NCBI RefSeq assembly: GCF_900101455.1
Contig: NZ_FMZJ01000016.1
Span: 33,963 to 97,962, forward strand
Direction of reading: 5' to 3'
Origin: Sphingomonas sp. YR710
GTDB lineage: Bacteria; Pseudomonadota; Alphaproteobacteria; Sphingomonadales; Sphingomonadaceae
Length of the DNA stretch: 64,000 bases
Shown one piece after another: positions 37,953-47,224 of the stretch (position 1 is its first letter; every line of letters begins with the position of its first letter). The translations under genes were made by a program, and so were the position numbers. The notes beneath the pieces are model-generated. The model saw only the letters and a list, made by a program, of their open reading frames with translations, made no database searches and was not told where the DNA came from.

Positions 37953-38854
37953 GCGATCAGGGTGCCAGTCGGCAAGGCGAAACCGCGCAGCAGCTCGGCC
38001 GGCGTCATGATGCCACGGCCGGCGCGCTGGATCGCGGTCGGGCGGATGGCGCCGGTGCCGCATGCGATCGTCATCTGGCCGTCGAGTACGGTCCCGGCGG
38101 GGGCACTCCCGTCGACGATCTCGCAGCTATGGATGCGAATCCGTTCGCCCGACGCTTCGAACCATGCCCCCGGCGCCGGATTGAATGCGCGCACCTGCCG
38201 CTCGACCTGGGCGGCATCCTGTGTGAAAGCGATGCGCGATTCAGCCTTGTCGATCTTGGCGGCATAGGTGACCCCGGCCTCGGGCTGCGTCGCCGGTGGA
38301 TAAGCCGCCAGATCCGCGAGCACGGCGACCATCAGGCTTGCACCCCCGGCCGCGAGCTCGGCGGTGAGTTCGCCCGCCGTCTTGCGATCGACCGGGGTTG
38401 CGAACGCGGCCAGCATCGGGCCGGTATCGAGCCCGCGCTCCATCTGCATGATCGTCACGCCGGTGGTTTCGTCGCCCGCCAGGATCGCCCGCTGAACCGG
38501 TGCCGCGCCGCGCCAGCGCGGCAATAATGAGCCGTGGACGTTGAGGCATCCGAGCCGCGGCGCCGCGAGAATCGCCGGCGGCAGGATGAGGCCATAAGCG
38601 GCGACCACCGCGACATCGAGGTCGAGCGCGGCGAAATCGGCCTGCGCCTCGGCATCGCGCAAGCTGACCGGATAGCGGACGGCCAGGCCCAAAGCCTCTG
38701 CGCGCGCCTGAACGGCGGACGGCGTGACGGCCTTGCCCCGGCCCGCGCGGCGCGGGGGCTGGCAATAGACGGCGGCGATATCGTGCCCCGCGGCGACCAG
38801 CGCATCGAGCGTCGGTACGGCGAAGTCGGGGGTTCCCATGAAGGCAATGCGCAT
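37949..38854 (-). CDS. fmt: Methionyl-tRNA formyltransferase
   Basis: 301-residue enzyme that formylates initiator Met-tRNA. N-terminus [14 protein letters not shown], the catalytic region [21 protein letters not shown] near residue 104 (Asn/His) and later [14 protein letters not shown] are canonical. An open frame continues upstream but homology starts at 38854. recR starts 52 bp away on the other strand. def, its usual partner, lies nearby at 39541 but on the opposite strand. Confidence 0.97.
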   Translation of the reverse strand: MRIAFMGTPDFAVPTLDALVAAGHDIAAVYCQPPRRAGRGKAVTPSAVQARAEALGLAVRYPVSLRDAEAQADFAALDLDVAVVAAYGLILPPAILAAPRLGCLNVHGSLLPRWRGAAPVQRAILAGDETTGVTIMQMERGLDTGPMLAAFATPVDRKTAGELTAELAAGGASLMVAVLADLAAYPPATQPEAGVTYAAKIDKAESRIAFTQDAAQVERQVRAFNPAPGAWFEASGERIRIHSCEIVDGSAPAGTVLDGQMTIACGTGAIRPTAIQRAGRGIMTPAELLRGFALPTGTLIA

Positions 38855-38906
38855 GCGCTCTCTGAAACGCTTGCCAGAGATGGATGCAAGCCCATATCGA
38901 GATAAT

Positions 38907-39503
38907 ATGGCATCTCCCGAAATCGAGGCGTTGACGCAGGCGCTTGCCAGACTGCCCGGGCTGGGGCCGCGATCGGCGCGCCGTGCGGTACTGCACCTGC
39001 TGAAAAAGCGCGACAGCACGATGGTTCCGCTGCTGCGCGCGCTCGAACTGGTCAACGAACGGCTCACATCGTGCCATGTCTGCGGCAATGTCGACACGCA
39101 CGATCCCTGTGCGATCTGCAGCGACCCGCGCCGCGATGCACGGATGCTGTGCGTGGTTGAGGAGGTCGCCGATCTCTGGGCGCTCGATCGCGCGCGGCTG
39201 TTTCCGGGGCGTTATCATGTTCTCGGGGGCCGGCTGTCGGCACTCGAAGGCGTGCGGCCGGAAGATCTGACGATCGATGCGTTGGTGCGCCGCATCGCCG
39301 AAGGCGGGATCGACGAGGTCGTGCTCGCCACCAACGCGACGCTGGAGGGGCAGACGACGGCCCATTATGTCGCCGATCGGCTGGAAAGCTTCCCGATCCG
39401 GCTTACCCAGCTCGCGCATGGTCTGCCGGTCGGCGGCGAGCTCGATTATCTCGACGAAGGAACGCTGGCGCAGGCGTTACGTGCGCGTCGACCCGTTTCC
39501 TGA
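38907..39503 (+). CDS. recR: Recombination mediator RecR
   Basis: 198 residues, the usual length. A helix-hairpin-helix ([14 protein letters not shown]) is followed by the C4 zinc finger CHVC...CAIC near residue 56-72 and a Toprim domain with [12 protein letters not shown]. It acts with RecF and RecO in loading RecA at gaps. The ATG at 38907 begins the family sequence; an upstream ATG at 38838 would overlap fmt. Confidence 0.96.
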   Translation: MASPEIEALTQALARLPGLGPRSARRAVLHLLKKRDSTMVPLLRALELVNERLTSCHVCGNVDTHDPCAICSDPRRDARMLCVVEEVADLWALDRARLFPGRYHVLGGRLSALEGVRPEDLTIDALVRRIAEGGIDEVVLATNATLEGQTTAHYVADRLESFPIRLTQLAHGLPVGGELDYLDEGTLAQALRARRPVS

Positions 39504-39540
39504 CCTTGACGAGCCACTTGCAAATTCCTAGCTGATCGCG

Positions 39541-40074
39541 ATGGCCCTATTACCGATCCTCGAGGCTCCGGACCCCCGGCTGCGCACGATTTCCGCTCCC
39601 GTCGAGGCTGTGGACGACGATCTGCGCACGCTGATCGCCGATATGTTCGAGACAATGTACGACGCACCCGGCATCGGGCTGGCCGCGATCCAGGTGGGGG
39701 TGCCCAAGCGCCTGCTCGTGATGGATTTGCAGGAAAAGGAAGATGCGGAGGGCAAGCCGGTTCGGCGCCCGATGGTCTTCATCAATCCTGAGTTGTTCGA
39801 TCCGTCCGAGGAATATTCGGTTTATAGCGAAGGCTGCCTGTCGGTGCCCGACCAATATGCCGATGTCGAGCGTCCGGCCGTCATCCACGCCCGTTGGCAG
39901 GACGAGCATGGCGGTGCGCATGAAGAACGCCTCGAAGGTCTGCTCGCGACTTGCCTCCAGCACGAGATCGACCATCTCGAAGGCATATTGTTCATCGACC
40001 ATCTCTCGCGATTGAAACGCGACATGGTGATGAAAAAGCTCGAAAAGGCCCGCCGCGCCAACCGCGCCGCGTAA
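39541..40074 (+). CDS. def: Peptide deformylase
   Basis: 177-residue metalloenzyme that removes the N-formyl group from new proteins. All three motifs are present: [10 protein letters not shown] near residue 43, EGCLSVP near 98 (metal Cys) and QHEIDHLEG near 140 (metal His pair and catalytic Glu). It lies 37 bp after recR and is probably cotranscribed with it. Confidence 0.97.
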   Translation: MALLPILEAPDPRLRTISAPVEAVDDDLRTLIADMFETMYDAPGIGLAAIQVGVPKRLLVMDLQEKEDAEGKPVRRPMVFINPELFDPSEEYSVYSEGCLSVPDQYADVERPAVIHARWQDEHGGAHEERLEGLLATCLQHEIDHLEGILFIDHLSRLKRDMVMKKLEKARRANRAA

Positions 40075-40138
40075 TTTGTTCCGCCCGGCCTCGCGAACCG
40101 CAGTGCGGTAGCCCGGAATAGAGACTGGCAAGAATCAA

Positions 40139-40168
40139 AACGGGCGCTCCGTTTCCGGGGCGCCCGTT
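40139..40168 (-). terminator. Rho-independent terminator of the small lipoprotein gene
   Basis: Arms aacgggcgc and gcgcccgtt pair around a loop. On the minus strand the stem is followed by ttttgattctt, fitting termination of the lipoprotein gene that ends at 40206. On the plus strand it would also lie downstream of def but without a T-tract. Confidence 0.75.
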
Positions 40169-40205
40169 CATGATTGCGGTGCACTATTTCGGTGCTGCCG
40201 CAATT

Positions 40206-40448
40206 TTACTTCTTCTTGGCTGCGTCGACGACGTTGTCCGCCGCTTCGTGCAGTGCATCCGCGGCATTGTCGTAGTTCGCGGCGGTCGCGTCATTGGCGG
40301 TCTGGTCAGCTGCTGCTGCCAGCGTATCCGCCTGGTTGTCCAACGCCGCAGCGGTGTTCTCGGCGGCATTTTCCACCGGAGTAGGCTTGTTGCAGGCGGC
40401 CAGAGACATCAGGCCGGCGGCGGCGAGAACAAAGCTAAGCTTCTTCAT
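40206..40448 (-). CDS. Small Ala-rich lipoprotein of unknown function
   Basis: 80 residues. The signal peptide ends with a lipobox (SLAAC, Cys at 19), predicting a lipoprotein. The mature part is a helix of Ala, Asn, Asp and Thr repeats (NAAENTAAALDNQADTLAAA) and ends AAKKK, resembling small Lpp- or entericidin-like surface proteins without clear homology. It has its own candidate promoter and terminator, so it is a single-gene unit, and its codon bias suggests good expression. Confidence 0.75.
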   Translation of the reverse strand: MKKLSFVLAAAGLMSLAACNKPTPVENAAENTAAALDNQADTLAAAADQTANDATAANYDNAADALHEAADNVVDAAKKK

Positions 40449-40504
40449 GCGAGCAGCTCCCATTAGCATTTTCAAGGCACGGCCCGAACGCCGACCCTGC
40501 CGCT

Positions 40505-40532
40505 GACATAACGTTACGACTCGGGGCGTCAA
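40505..40532 (-). promoter_or_regulatory. Candidate promoter of the lipoprotein gene
   Basis: On the minus strand ttgacg is followed after 16 bases by tatgtc, about 55-60 bp upstream of the lipoprotein start. The -35 matches the consensus well and the -10 only in part. Confidence 0.35.
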
Positions 40533-40649
40533 TAAAAAATCCCGAATGATTTGAAGGCGTAACGACTTTATGCGTCGATCCGAGGCTGAAGTTTTTCTCG
40601 ATTCCGATGGAACTTTTCAGCGAGTTTTGCGTGTGTCCCGGCTTCCCGA

Positions 40650-41063
40650 TCAGACGGCCACGTGTTCGGCGAGCGACAATTTATCGAGAATGTTCGCCGT
40701 TTCATCGCGCACCGACAACATTACTGCGCGCAGCCGGCAGGAGACTTCGTCGACACAATTTTCGCACGGCGCATAGGCCAGCCGCGCGGCACAAGGCACG
40801 AGGGCGAGCGATCCGCGGGTCGCGCGGACGATATCGCCATAGGTGATTTCGCCGGGCGGCCGCGCCAGCCAATAGCCGCCTTCCTTGCCGCGCATCGTAT
40901 CGACGAAGCCGGCCCGCTTCATCTCCGACAATATGACGGTAAGGAATTTTGCGGGAATGTTCTGCGCTTCGGCGATCTCGCCGAGCTGGATGGGACCCTG
41001 GCCATAGCGATCGCCAAGATGCAGCAAGGCTCGTATTGCATATCGGGTTCGTTGAGAAAGCAC
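40650..41063 (-). CDS. Rrf2-family transcriptional regulator
   Basis: Winged-helix regulator of the Rrf2 group (IscR/NsrR relatives). The N-terminal LSQRTRYAIRALLHLG helix and GEIAEAQNIPAKFLTVIL recognition region are typical, and four Cys lie close together (VPCAARLAYAPCENCVDEVSCR), likely holding an Fe-S cluster. The GTG at 41063 starts the usual family N-terminus; an in-frame ATG at 41111 adds 16 residues. No Fe-S assembly genes adjoin it, so targets are unknown. Confidence 0.85.
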   Translation of the reverse strand: MLSQRTRYAIRALLHLGDRYGQGPIQLGEIAEAQNIPAKFLTVILSEMKRAGFVDTMRGKEGGYWLARPPGEITYGDIVRATRGSLALVPCAARLAYAPCENCVDEVSCRLRAVMLSVRDETANILDKLSLAEHVAV

Positions 41064-41209
41064 AGGCGTCTTCTGTAGCCTTGCCGCGACAGAGGCAAGC
41101 CAAACCGTCATATTTGTCTCGGGCCTGCGACGATGTTTGCTTGACGCTTGGGGGGGGCACTCCTTATGAGCGCCGCATCGTACCGCCGAAGACGGCGGAC
41201 GCCTGTGTG

Positions 41210-41286
41210 GCGATCGTAGCTCAATTGGTTAGAGCGCCGGTTTGTGGTACCGGAGGTTGCGGGTTCAATCCCCGTCGATCGCCCCA
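41210..41286 (+). tRNA. tRNA-His (GTG)
   Basis: Complete cloverleaf: acceptor gcgatcg with cgatcgc, D-arm gctc/gagc, anticodon arm with GTG in the loop, T-arm gcggg-ttcaatc-cccgt, and encoded CCA. Base 41209 is G, able to serve as G-1 opposite C73, the standard bacterial His identity pair. A 37-base copy of its middle part occurs at 57972-58008. Confidence 0.97.
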
Positions 41287-41382
41287 TTTCCTTCCGTGAA
41301 ACGACGGAGATGATCCGCGCTGGCTATTCGCGAAGAATAATATTATTACGCGATCACGTAATCAAATTTCTCGAGACTCGCG

Positions 41383-42432
41383 ATGACAGCCCCCTGGAAC
41401 TACCCCGATTTTGATGATCATGAAGGCGTGCATCTGTTCCGAGATGCCGCGTCGGGCCTGACCGCGGTCATTGCCGTCCACTCGACTCATCTCGGGCCGG
41501 CGGCCGGCGGCACGCGCTTCTGGCATTATCCCGATCCAGCCGACGCGATCACCGACGCCTTGCGGCTATCGCGGGGCATGAGCTTCAAGAATGCCATGGC
41601 GGGCCTGCCAATGGGCGGGGGCAAGGGCGTCGTGCTCGCCGATTCGGCGCGGATCAAGACGCCTGAAATGCTGGCGGCATTCGGCCGCGCGATCGATTCG
41701 CTGGGCGGGCGCTATGTCACCGCCGAGGACGTTGGGATGACCGACGCCGACATGGTGGCGATCGCGCGGGAAACGCGACACGTTTCCGGCCTTCCGGTGG
41801 CGGCGGGACACGCGGGCGGCGATCCCGGGCCGACGACGGCCTATGGCGTCTATCTCGGCGTGAAGGCCGCGATTCGTCGCGGGTTGGGCAAGGATAGCGC
41901 GCAGGGCGTACATATTGCGATCCAGGGCGTGGGTAGCGTCGGTGGCGGGCTGGCGCGGCTGTTGGCCGCCGATGGCGCGAAGCTGACGATTACCGATGCC
42001 GACATGGCGCGCGCGATCCGGATGGCAGCCGAGATTGGTGCCAAGCATATTTCTCCATCGGAGATCATGGGGATCGAAGCGGACGTGCTGAGCCCGTGCG
42101 CACTGGGCGCGATCCTGACCGAAGAGTCGATCGTCGGATTGCGGGTGCCGATCGTGGCCGGCGGCGCGAACAACCAGCTGGCGACGCAGGCCGATGCGGA
42201 TCGGCTGCATGCGCGCGGGATTCTCTACGCGCCCGATTATGTGATCAATGCCGGTGGCATCATCAACGTAGCGCTCGAATATCTGGGCCACGGCGATCGT
42301 GCCGAGGTGGAGGCGCGGGTGGCAAGGATTCCCGAGCGGCTGGAACAGATCTGGGCCGAAAGCGCCGCCACCGGCGCGCCTGCGGCGACGGTTGCCGATC
42401 GCATGGCCATGCGGCTGATCGGCCGGGGCTAA
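41383..42432 (+). CDS. Leucine (Glu/Leu/Phe/Val) dehydrogenase
   Basis: 349-residue NAD-dependent amino-acid dehydrogenase, deaminating branched-chain amino acids to keto acids. The catalytic lysine region PMGGGKGVVLAD is near residue 78, the Rossmann loop IQGVGSVGGGLA near 181, and the C-terminal PDYVINAGGIIN near 283. Length is typical of leucine dehydrogenase. It lies 6 bp from the convergent transporter gene. Preferred substrate (Leu, Val, Phe) is not certain. Confidence 0.9.
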   Translation: MTAPWNYPDFDDHEGVHLFRDAASGLTAVIAVHSTHLGPAAGGTRFWHYPDPADAITDALRLSRGMSFKNAMAGLPMGGGKGVVLADSARIKTPEMLAAFGRAIDSLGGRYVTAEDVGMTDADMVAIARETRHVSGLPVAAGHAGGDPGPTTAYGVYLGVKAAIRRGLGKDSAQGVHIAIQGVGSVGGGLARLLAADGAKLTITDADMARAIRMAAEIGAKHISPSEIMGIEADVLSPCALGAILTEESIVGLRVPIVAGGANNQLATQADADRLHARGILYAPDYVINAGGIINVALEYLGHGDRAEVEARVARIPERLEQIWAESAATGAPAATVADRMAMRLIGRG

Positions 42433-42438
42433 TCGCAT

Positions 42439-43359
42439 TCACTCGATCGGCAGCGTTGACGCCAGCCTTTCAAGATGGAGCCGGCGCTCGCGTAGCGCGG
42501 TATAAAGGCCGCTGGCGCTGATCAGCGCCGCGCCCGCCAGCGTGTTCATGGTGGGAACGCTGGCCCAGACCACCCAACCGAGCAGGCTGGCCCAGATGAT
42601 CTGGGTATAATCGAACGGGGCCACCACCGATATCGGCGCGACCCGTAGCGACATCGTCATCAGCAATTGCGCGCTGGCCCCGAATATCGCGGCGATAATG
42701 AGGATGATCGTGGTCATGCCTCCATGGGCATGCCCGTAGAAGATCATACCGATGCCGCTCACGATGGCGCAGACAAAGAAGAACCAGAAGACGATCGCGC
42801 CCGGATGTTCGGTGCCGCCGATCTGCCGGATGGTGATGGCCACGCCCGCCGTCCCCAGCGCGCTCAGCAAGGCGAACATGATGCCCGTATGCGACAAGGC
42901 ATCGCCGCCCGGCCGCACCACGATCGCCACGCCGATGAACCCCAGCAGCACCGCACCCCAGCGATGGATGCCAACCTTCTCGCGCAGAACGAGCGCGGAC
43001 AATATCGTCGCCAATATCGGGGCGGTGAAGCCGATCGTCGCGGCGTCGGCCAGCGGCAGCAGGATCAGCGCATTGAAATAGGTGAGAATGCCCGTCAGGC
43101 CGATCAGCGATCGGACGAGATGCGCGCCGGGCCGCCGGGTCCGGATCGCGCCGATACCCGGGCCCAGGGTGAGCCAGATCAGCACCACGGGCATGCCGAA
43201 CAGCGACCGATAGAACAGCATTTCGATCGCGCTGACGCCATCGGCGCTCGCATATTTCAGGCAGGCGCTCATCGTCGCAAAGCACGCCACGGACAGGCAG
43301 CGCAGGAGAATCCCGCGGCCCTGATGCGTGTGTCGTTCGTTCTGGCTTCCGGCGGACAT
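42439..43359 (-). CDS. EamA-family (DMT) transporter
   Basis: 306-residue inner-membrane protein with ten hydrophobic helices in two EamA repeats, N-terminal half beginning LRCLSVACFATMSACLKY and the second half beginning near HTGIMFALLSALGTAGVA. Members export amino acids, nucleosides or drugs. The ATG at 43359 was chosen because the first helix starts soon after; a frame extension to 43539 has no hydrophobic content. It is divergent from the ccm operon. Substrate unknown. Confidence 0.85.
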   Translation of the reverse strand: MSAGSQNERHTHQGRGILLRCLSVACFATMSACLKYASADGVSAIEMLFYRSLFGMPVVLIWLTLGPGIGAIRTRRPGAHLVRSLIGLTGILTYFNALILLPLADAATIGFTAPILATILSALVLREKVGIHRWGAVLLGFIGVAIVVRPGGDALSHTGIMFALLSALGTAGVAITIRQIGGTEHPGAIVFWFFFVCAIVSGIGMIFYGHAHGGMTTIILIIAAIFGASAQLLMTMSLRVAPISVVAPFDYTQIIWASLLGWVVWASVPTMNTLAGAALISASGLYTALRERRLHLERLASTLPIE

Positions 43360-43481
43360 GGCGGTACTTTGGCAGTATGGCGCGGAAAATCGCGGCTGTG
43401 TGAGCCCATGGAGCGCTTTGATCCCTGCCGCAAGCTGTGCCGGCTTCCCTGTCATCAAAAGCTGCTCTATTGCGCTCCACC

Positions 43482-44198
43482 GTGCATATCTTCGCCAATC
43501 CCAACCGGTTCCTTTCGATCGCCCGTCCATTGACGCCATATTGCGGCTGGATCGGGGCCTTGTTGGTGGCTGTCGCGATCGTTTCGGGGCTGTTCATCAC
43601 GCCGCCCGACTATCTGCAGGGCGAAAGCGTTCGCATCATGTACGTCCATGTGCCGGCCGCCTGGCTGGCGATGGCCGGCTGGAGCGGAATCGCGATCGCC
43701 AGCCTGATGCAGCTCGTCTGGCGCCACCCGCTGGCCAGCGTCGCGGCGCGCGCGGTGGCGGTGCCGGGCGCGTTGTTCGCCGCGATCTGTCTGATGAGCG
43801 GATCGATCTGGGGCCGCCCGACCTGGGGTACCTGGTGGGAATGGGACGGTCGGCTGACCTCGATGCTGATCCTGTTCTTCCTCTATCTGGCCTATATCGC
43901 CTTGTCGTCGGCGGGTGCCGAGCGCGGTGCGAGCGACCGGATCTCGGCGATCTTCGGCGTCGTCGGCGCGGTCAATATCCCGATCATCCATTATTCGGTC
44001 TTGTGGTGGCGGACGCTCCATCAGGGGCAGAGCATCAGTATGCAGGGATCGACGATCGATGGATCAATCCTGTGGCCGTTGCCGATCTCGCTACTGGGCT
44101 TCAGCCTGCTATTTGCTGCGATCGTACTGATGCGGATGCGGGCGTTGCTCGCGCAGGCACGGGTCGACGCGCGGCTGAAGCGGATGGCGACCGAATGA
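43482..44198 (+). CDS. ccmC: Heme exporter subunit CcmC (cytochrome c maturation)
   Basis: About 238-residue membrane protein that presents heme to CcmE. The tryptophan-rich WGTWWEWDGRLTS lies near residue 115, with conserved His residues in YVHVPAAW and IIHYSVLWW. Six membrane helices. The start is uncertain: GTG 43482 gives the usual short N-terminus (HIFANPNRF); GTG 43437 adds 15 residues. The stop overlaps the ccmD start (ATGA). ccmA and ccmB are not in the window. Confidence 0.92.
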   Translation: MHIFANPNRFLSIARPLTPYCGWIGALLVAVAIVSGLFITPPDYLQGESVRIMYVHVPAAWLAMAGWSGIAIASLMQLVWRHPLASVAARAVAVPGALFAAICLMSGSIWGRPTWGTWWEWDGRLTSMLILFFLYLAYIALSSAGAERGASDRISAIFGVVGAVNIPIIHYSVLWWRTLHQGQSISMQGSTIDGSILWPLPISLLGFSLLFAAIVLMRMRALLAQARVDARLKRMATE

Positions 44199-44344
44199 AC
44201 CACTGGCCGTTCATTGCCGCCGCTTATGCGCTGACGATCGTCGGCACGGTCGGCATATTCGTGCAAAGCTATGTCGCGATGCGTCGCGCCGAGAAGCAGG
44301 CCGATGCGCTGACCCGCCGGCGGGAGAGCGGGGAGCGGACATGA
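44195..44344 (+). CDS. ccmD: Heme exporter protein CcmD
   Basis: 49 residues with one membrane helix (FIAAAYALTIVGTVGIFVQSYV) and a basic cytoplasmic tail, starting MNHWPFI. Size, topology and position between ccmC and ccmE identify it. It helps release holo-CcmE from the CcmABC complex. It overlaps both neighbours by four bases. Confidence 0.88.
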   Translation: MNHWPFIAAAYALTIVGTVGIFVQSYVAMRRAEKQADALTRRRESGERT

Positions 44345-44775
44345 AAGCCAAGAATCAGCGTCTCATCCTGGCGTTGCTGGCGGTGGTCGCGATCGTCGGC
44401 GCGGCGTTGCTCGCCATGTCCGCGCTCAAGGATCAGGCGGCCTATTTCTATACACCGAGCGATGCCAAGCGCGATCATGTCGAGCCGGGCCGCGCGGTCC
44501 GGCTGGGCGGAATGGTGCAGAAGGGCTCGATCCGGCGGCACGGTGATGGCGTGACGATCGATTTCGTCGTCACCGATAATGCCGAGACGGTGCCGGTGCG
44601 GTTCAAGGGGATCGTGCCCGATCTGTTCAAGGAAGGATCTGGCGTGGTTGCCGAGGGCAAGTTCCAGCCCGATCAGAGCTTTGTCGCCGACAATATCCTC
44701 GCCAAGCATGACGAACGCTATATGCCACCGCAGATCGCGGGTGAGATGCACAAGACGGAGAGCCTGAAAAAATGA
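44341..44775 (+). CDS. ccmE: Cytochrome c heme chaperone CcmE
   Basis: 144-residue membrane-anchored heme carrier. One N-terminal helix (LILALLAVVAIVGAALLAMSAL) is followed by an OB-fold periplasmic domain. The heme-binding His is in LAKHDERYMP near residue 123, with the conserved Tyr shortly after. It overlaps ccmD and ccmF by ATGA. Confidence 0.95.
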   Translation: MKAKNQRLILALLAVVAIVGAALLAMSALKDQAAYFYTPSDAKRDHVEPGRAVRLGGMVQKGSIRRHGDGVTIDFVVTDNAETVPVRFKGIVPDLFKEGSGVVAEGKFQPDQSFVADNILAKHDERYMPPQIAGEMHKTESLKK

Positions 44776-46700
44776 TCGCCGAAGCCGGGCTTGCCGCTCT
44801 GTGGCTCGCCGCCGCGCTCGCGGCGCTGCAACTCCTGCTGGGGGCGATGGCGGTGTCGAGCCAGCGCGTCGATCTGCTGGCAACCGTTCGGCCGGTGGCG
44901 ATGGTGCAGGCGGTGCTGACCTCGATCGCCTTCGTCGCGCTCATCTATTGTTTCGTGACGGTCGATCTGTCGGTGGCTTTGGTCGCCGCCAACGACGCTT
45001 CGACCAAGCCGTTGCTCTACAAATTCGCGGGCACATGGGGGAACCATGAAGGCTCGATGCTGATGTGGGTGACGATCCTGGCGGTCGCCGGCGGCGCGGT
45101 TGCGATCTTCGAGCGCCGGCTGAACGAGCGCACGCTGATCGCGACCTTGGCGGCGCAGGCGGCGATCGGGCTGGGCTTCTATGCCTTCCTATTGTTCGCG
45201 TCGAACCCGTTTGCGCGGCTGAATCCGGCGCCGGCCGAAGGGCAGGGGCTCAATCCCCTGTTGCAGGACCCCGGCCTCGCCTTCCATCCGCCGACGCTCT
45301 ATCTCGGCTATGTCGGCCTTTCGATCGCTTTCTCGTTCGCGGTCGGGGCTCTGGTGACCCGCGATGTCGGCGCGGCTTTCGCCAAAGCCATGCGGCCCTG
45401 GGTTCTGGGCGCGTGGATCTTGCTGACGCTCGGCATCACCGCCGGCAGCTATTGGGCCTATTACGAGCTGGGCTGGGGCGGCTGGTGGTTCTGGGATCCG
45501 GTCGAGAATGCCTCGCTGATGCCGTGGCTTGCGGCGACCGCTCTGCTCCATTCGGTGACGGTGCTCGCCACCCGCGATGGCCTGCGCGCGTGGACGGTGA
45601 TGCTGGCGGTGGTCGCTTTCTCGATGAGCATGGTCGGCACTTTCCTGGTGCGATCGGGCATATTGACGAGCGTCCATGCCTTCGCAGTCGATCCGCGCCG
45701 CGGCAGCTTCATCCTGGCGCTGCTCGCGATCTATATTGGCGGCGCGCTGGCATTGTTCGCGTTGCGGGTTGGCACGGTGCGCGAAGGATCGCGTTTCGAG
45801 GCGGTGAGCCGCGAAGGTGCGCTGGTGGTCAACAATCTGCTGCTGTCGGCGGTGCTCGGCGTGGTGCTGGTCGGCACGCTTTATCCGCTGATGGCGGAAG
45901 CGGTTACCGGCGAGAAGCTCTCGGTCGGTCCACCATATTTCAATGCTGCGGCGGGTCCGCTCGCGCTGATCCTTATGGTGGTGATGGCGGCTGGCCCGAT
46001 GATGAAGTGGCGGCGCGACGATCTCAAGCCGCTGGCCACGCGCCTTGCTGTGCCGGCGCTGGTGGCGGCGCTGGTGCTGCTCGCGGTCAAGGCGCTCGCG
46101 CCACCGATCGGTATCCTTCCGCTGCTCGGCCTGATCGCGGCGGCCGGCGTCGGGCTGGCGAGCCTCGCGCCGCTGTGGAAGCGTAACCTGCGCCGCACGC
46201 CCTTTTACATCTGGGGGATGGTGATCGCGCATCTCGGCATCGCCGTCAGCCTCGGCGGGATGGCATCGGAAAGCGCCTTCACCAAGGAGACGCTGGTGGC
46301 AGCCAGGGTGGGTGAGACGCACAATGTCGGCCCCTACACCGTCCATCTCGAGGATGTGCAGCCGGTGGCCGGTCCCAATTATACCGCCGTCGAGGCAACC
46401 GTGATCGCCCGACGCGGTGCCGGCGATCCGTTCACGCTGAAGCCGCAGACCCGCATGTTCCCGTCGCCACAGACCGAAACCAACGAATCGGCGATCCGCA
46501 CCGTGTGGGACGGCCAGCTCTACGTTGTCGTCGGCAAACCCGACGAGCAGGGCCGTTGGCAGCTCCGCTTATGGTGGAAGCCATTCGTTACTTTGATCTG
46601 GGCGGGTGGCGCGATGGTGGCGTTCGGCGGCTTCCTGGCGCTGATCGGGCGGGTCCGGCGCGAGATGCGGCACGCGCCGCAGCGGGCTTATTATATATGA
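44772..46700 (+). CDS. ccmF: Cytochrome c heme lyase subunit CcmF
   Basis: 642-residue polytopic membrane protein, the core of heme attachment to apocytochrome c. The WWD domain GWGGWWFWDPVENAS is near residue 235, and the family His residues lie in periplasmic loops (GTWGNHEGSM near 90, LLHSVTVLATRDG near 258). About 14-15 helices; length is typical. It overlaps ccmE and ccmG. Confidence 0.96.
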   Translation: MIAEAGLAALWLAAALAALQLLLGAMAVSSQRVDLLATVRPVAMVQAVLTSIAFVALIYCFVTVDLSVALVAANDASTKPLLYKFAGTWGNHEGSMLMWVTILAVAGGAVAIFERRLNERTLIATLAAQAAIGLGFYAFLLFASNPFARLNPAPAEGQGLNPLLQDPGLAFHPPTLYLGYVGLSIAFSFAVGALVTRDVGAAFAKAMRPWVLGAWILLTLGITAGSYWAYYELGWGGWWFWDPVENASLMPWLAATALLHSVTVLATRDGLRAWTVMLAVVAFSMSMVGTFLVRSGILTSVHAFAVDPRRGSFILALLAIYIGGALALFALRVGTVREGSRFEAVSREGALVVNNLLLSAVLGVVLVGTLYPLMAEAVTGEKLSVGPPYFNAAAGPLALILMVVMAAGPMMKWRRDDLKPLATRLAVPALVAALVLLAVKALAPPIGILPLLGLIAAAGVGLASLAPLWKRNLRRTPFYIWGMVIAHLGIAVSLGGMASESAFTKETLVAARVGETHNVGPYTVHLEDVQPVAGPNYTAVEATVIARRGAGDPFTLKPQTRMFPSPQTETNESAIRTVWDGQLYVVVGKPDEQGRWQLRLWWKPFVTLIWAGGAMVAFGGFLALIGRVRREMRHAPQRAYYI

Positions 46701-47224
46701 AGAAGCTGATCATCTGGCTGCCGCTGGCCTTGTTCGTCGGTTTCCTGATCGTGTTCGCGGGCGGGCTGATCAATCCGGAGAGTCGCACGATCCGGTCGCA
46801 TCTGGTGGGCAAGCCGATGCCGGCGTTCGTGCTGGCGCCAGCGATCCCCGGCAAGCCCGGCCTGTCGAGCGTCGAACTGGCCGATGGCAAGCCGCATCTG
46901 GTGAACATCTTCGCGAGCTGGTGCATTCCCTGCGCCGCCGAAGCGCCGCAGCTCATCCAGCTCGCGCGGGCCGGCGTGCCGATCTACGGGGTCGCGATCC
47001 GCGACCGCCCGGAAGATCTCGGTCGTTTTCTCGCCCGTAACGGCGATCCGTTCCGTGCGATCGGCGGCGATCCGAACAGCGGCGTGCAGATCGCTTTGGG
47101 ATCGTCGGGCGTGCCCGAAACCTTCGTGGTCGACGGCAAGGGCATCATCCGGCTCCAGCATATCGGCGATATACGACCCGAGGAGGTGCCCGGGATCATG
47201 TCGGCGCTGGCGGCGGCACAATGA
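46697..47224 (+). CDS. ccmG: Thiol:disulfide interchange protein CcmG (DsbE)
   Basis: 175-residue membrane-anchored thioredoxin-like protein reducing apocytochrome c cysteines. Signal anchor at residues 4-24 and the redox motif ASWCIPC near residue 78, with GVPETFVVDG cis-Pro region near 135. The ATG at 46697 overlaps the ccmF stop. It overlaps the ccmH start. Confidence 0.95.
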   Translation: MKKLIIWLPLALFVGFLIVFAGGLINPESRTIRSHLVGKPMPAFVLAPAIPGKPGLSSVELADGKPHLVNIFASWCIPCAAEAPQLIQLARAGVPIYGVAIRDRPEDLGRFLARNGDPFRAIGGDPNSGVQIALGSSGVPETFVVDGKGIIRLQHIGDIRPEEVPGIMSALAAAQ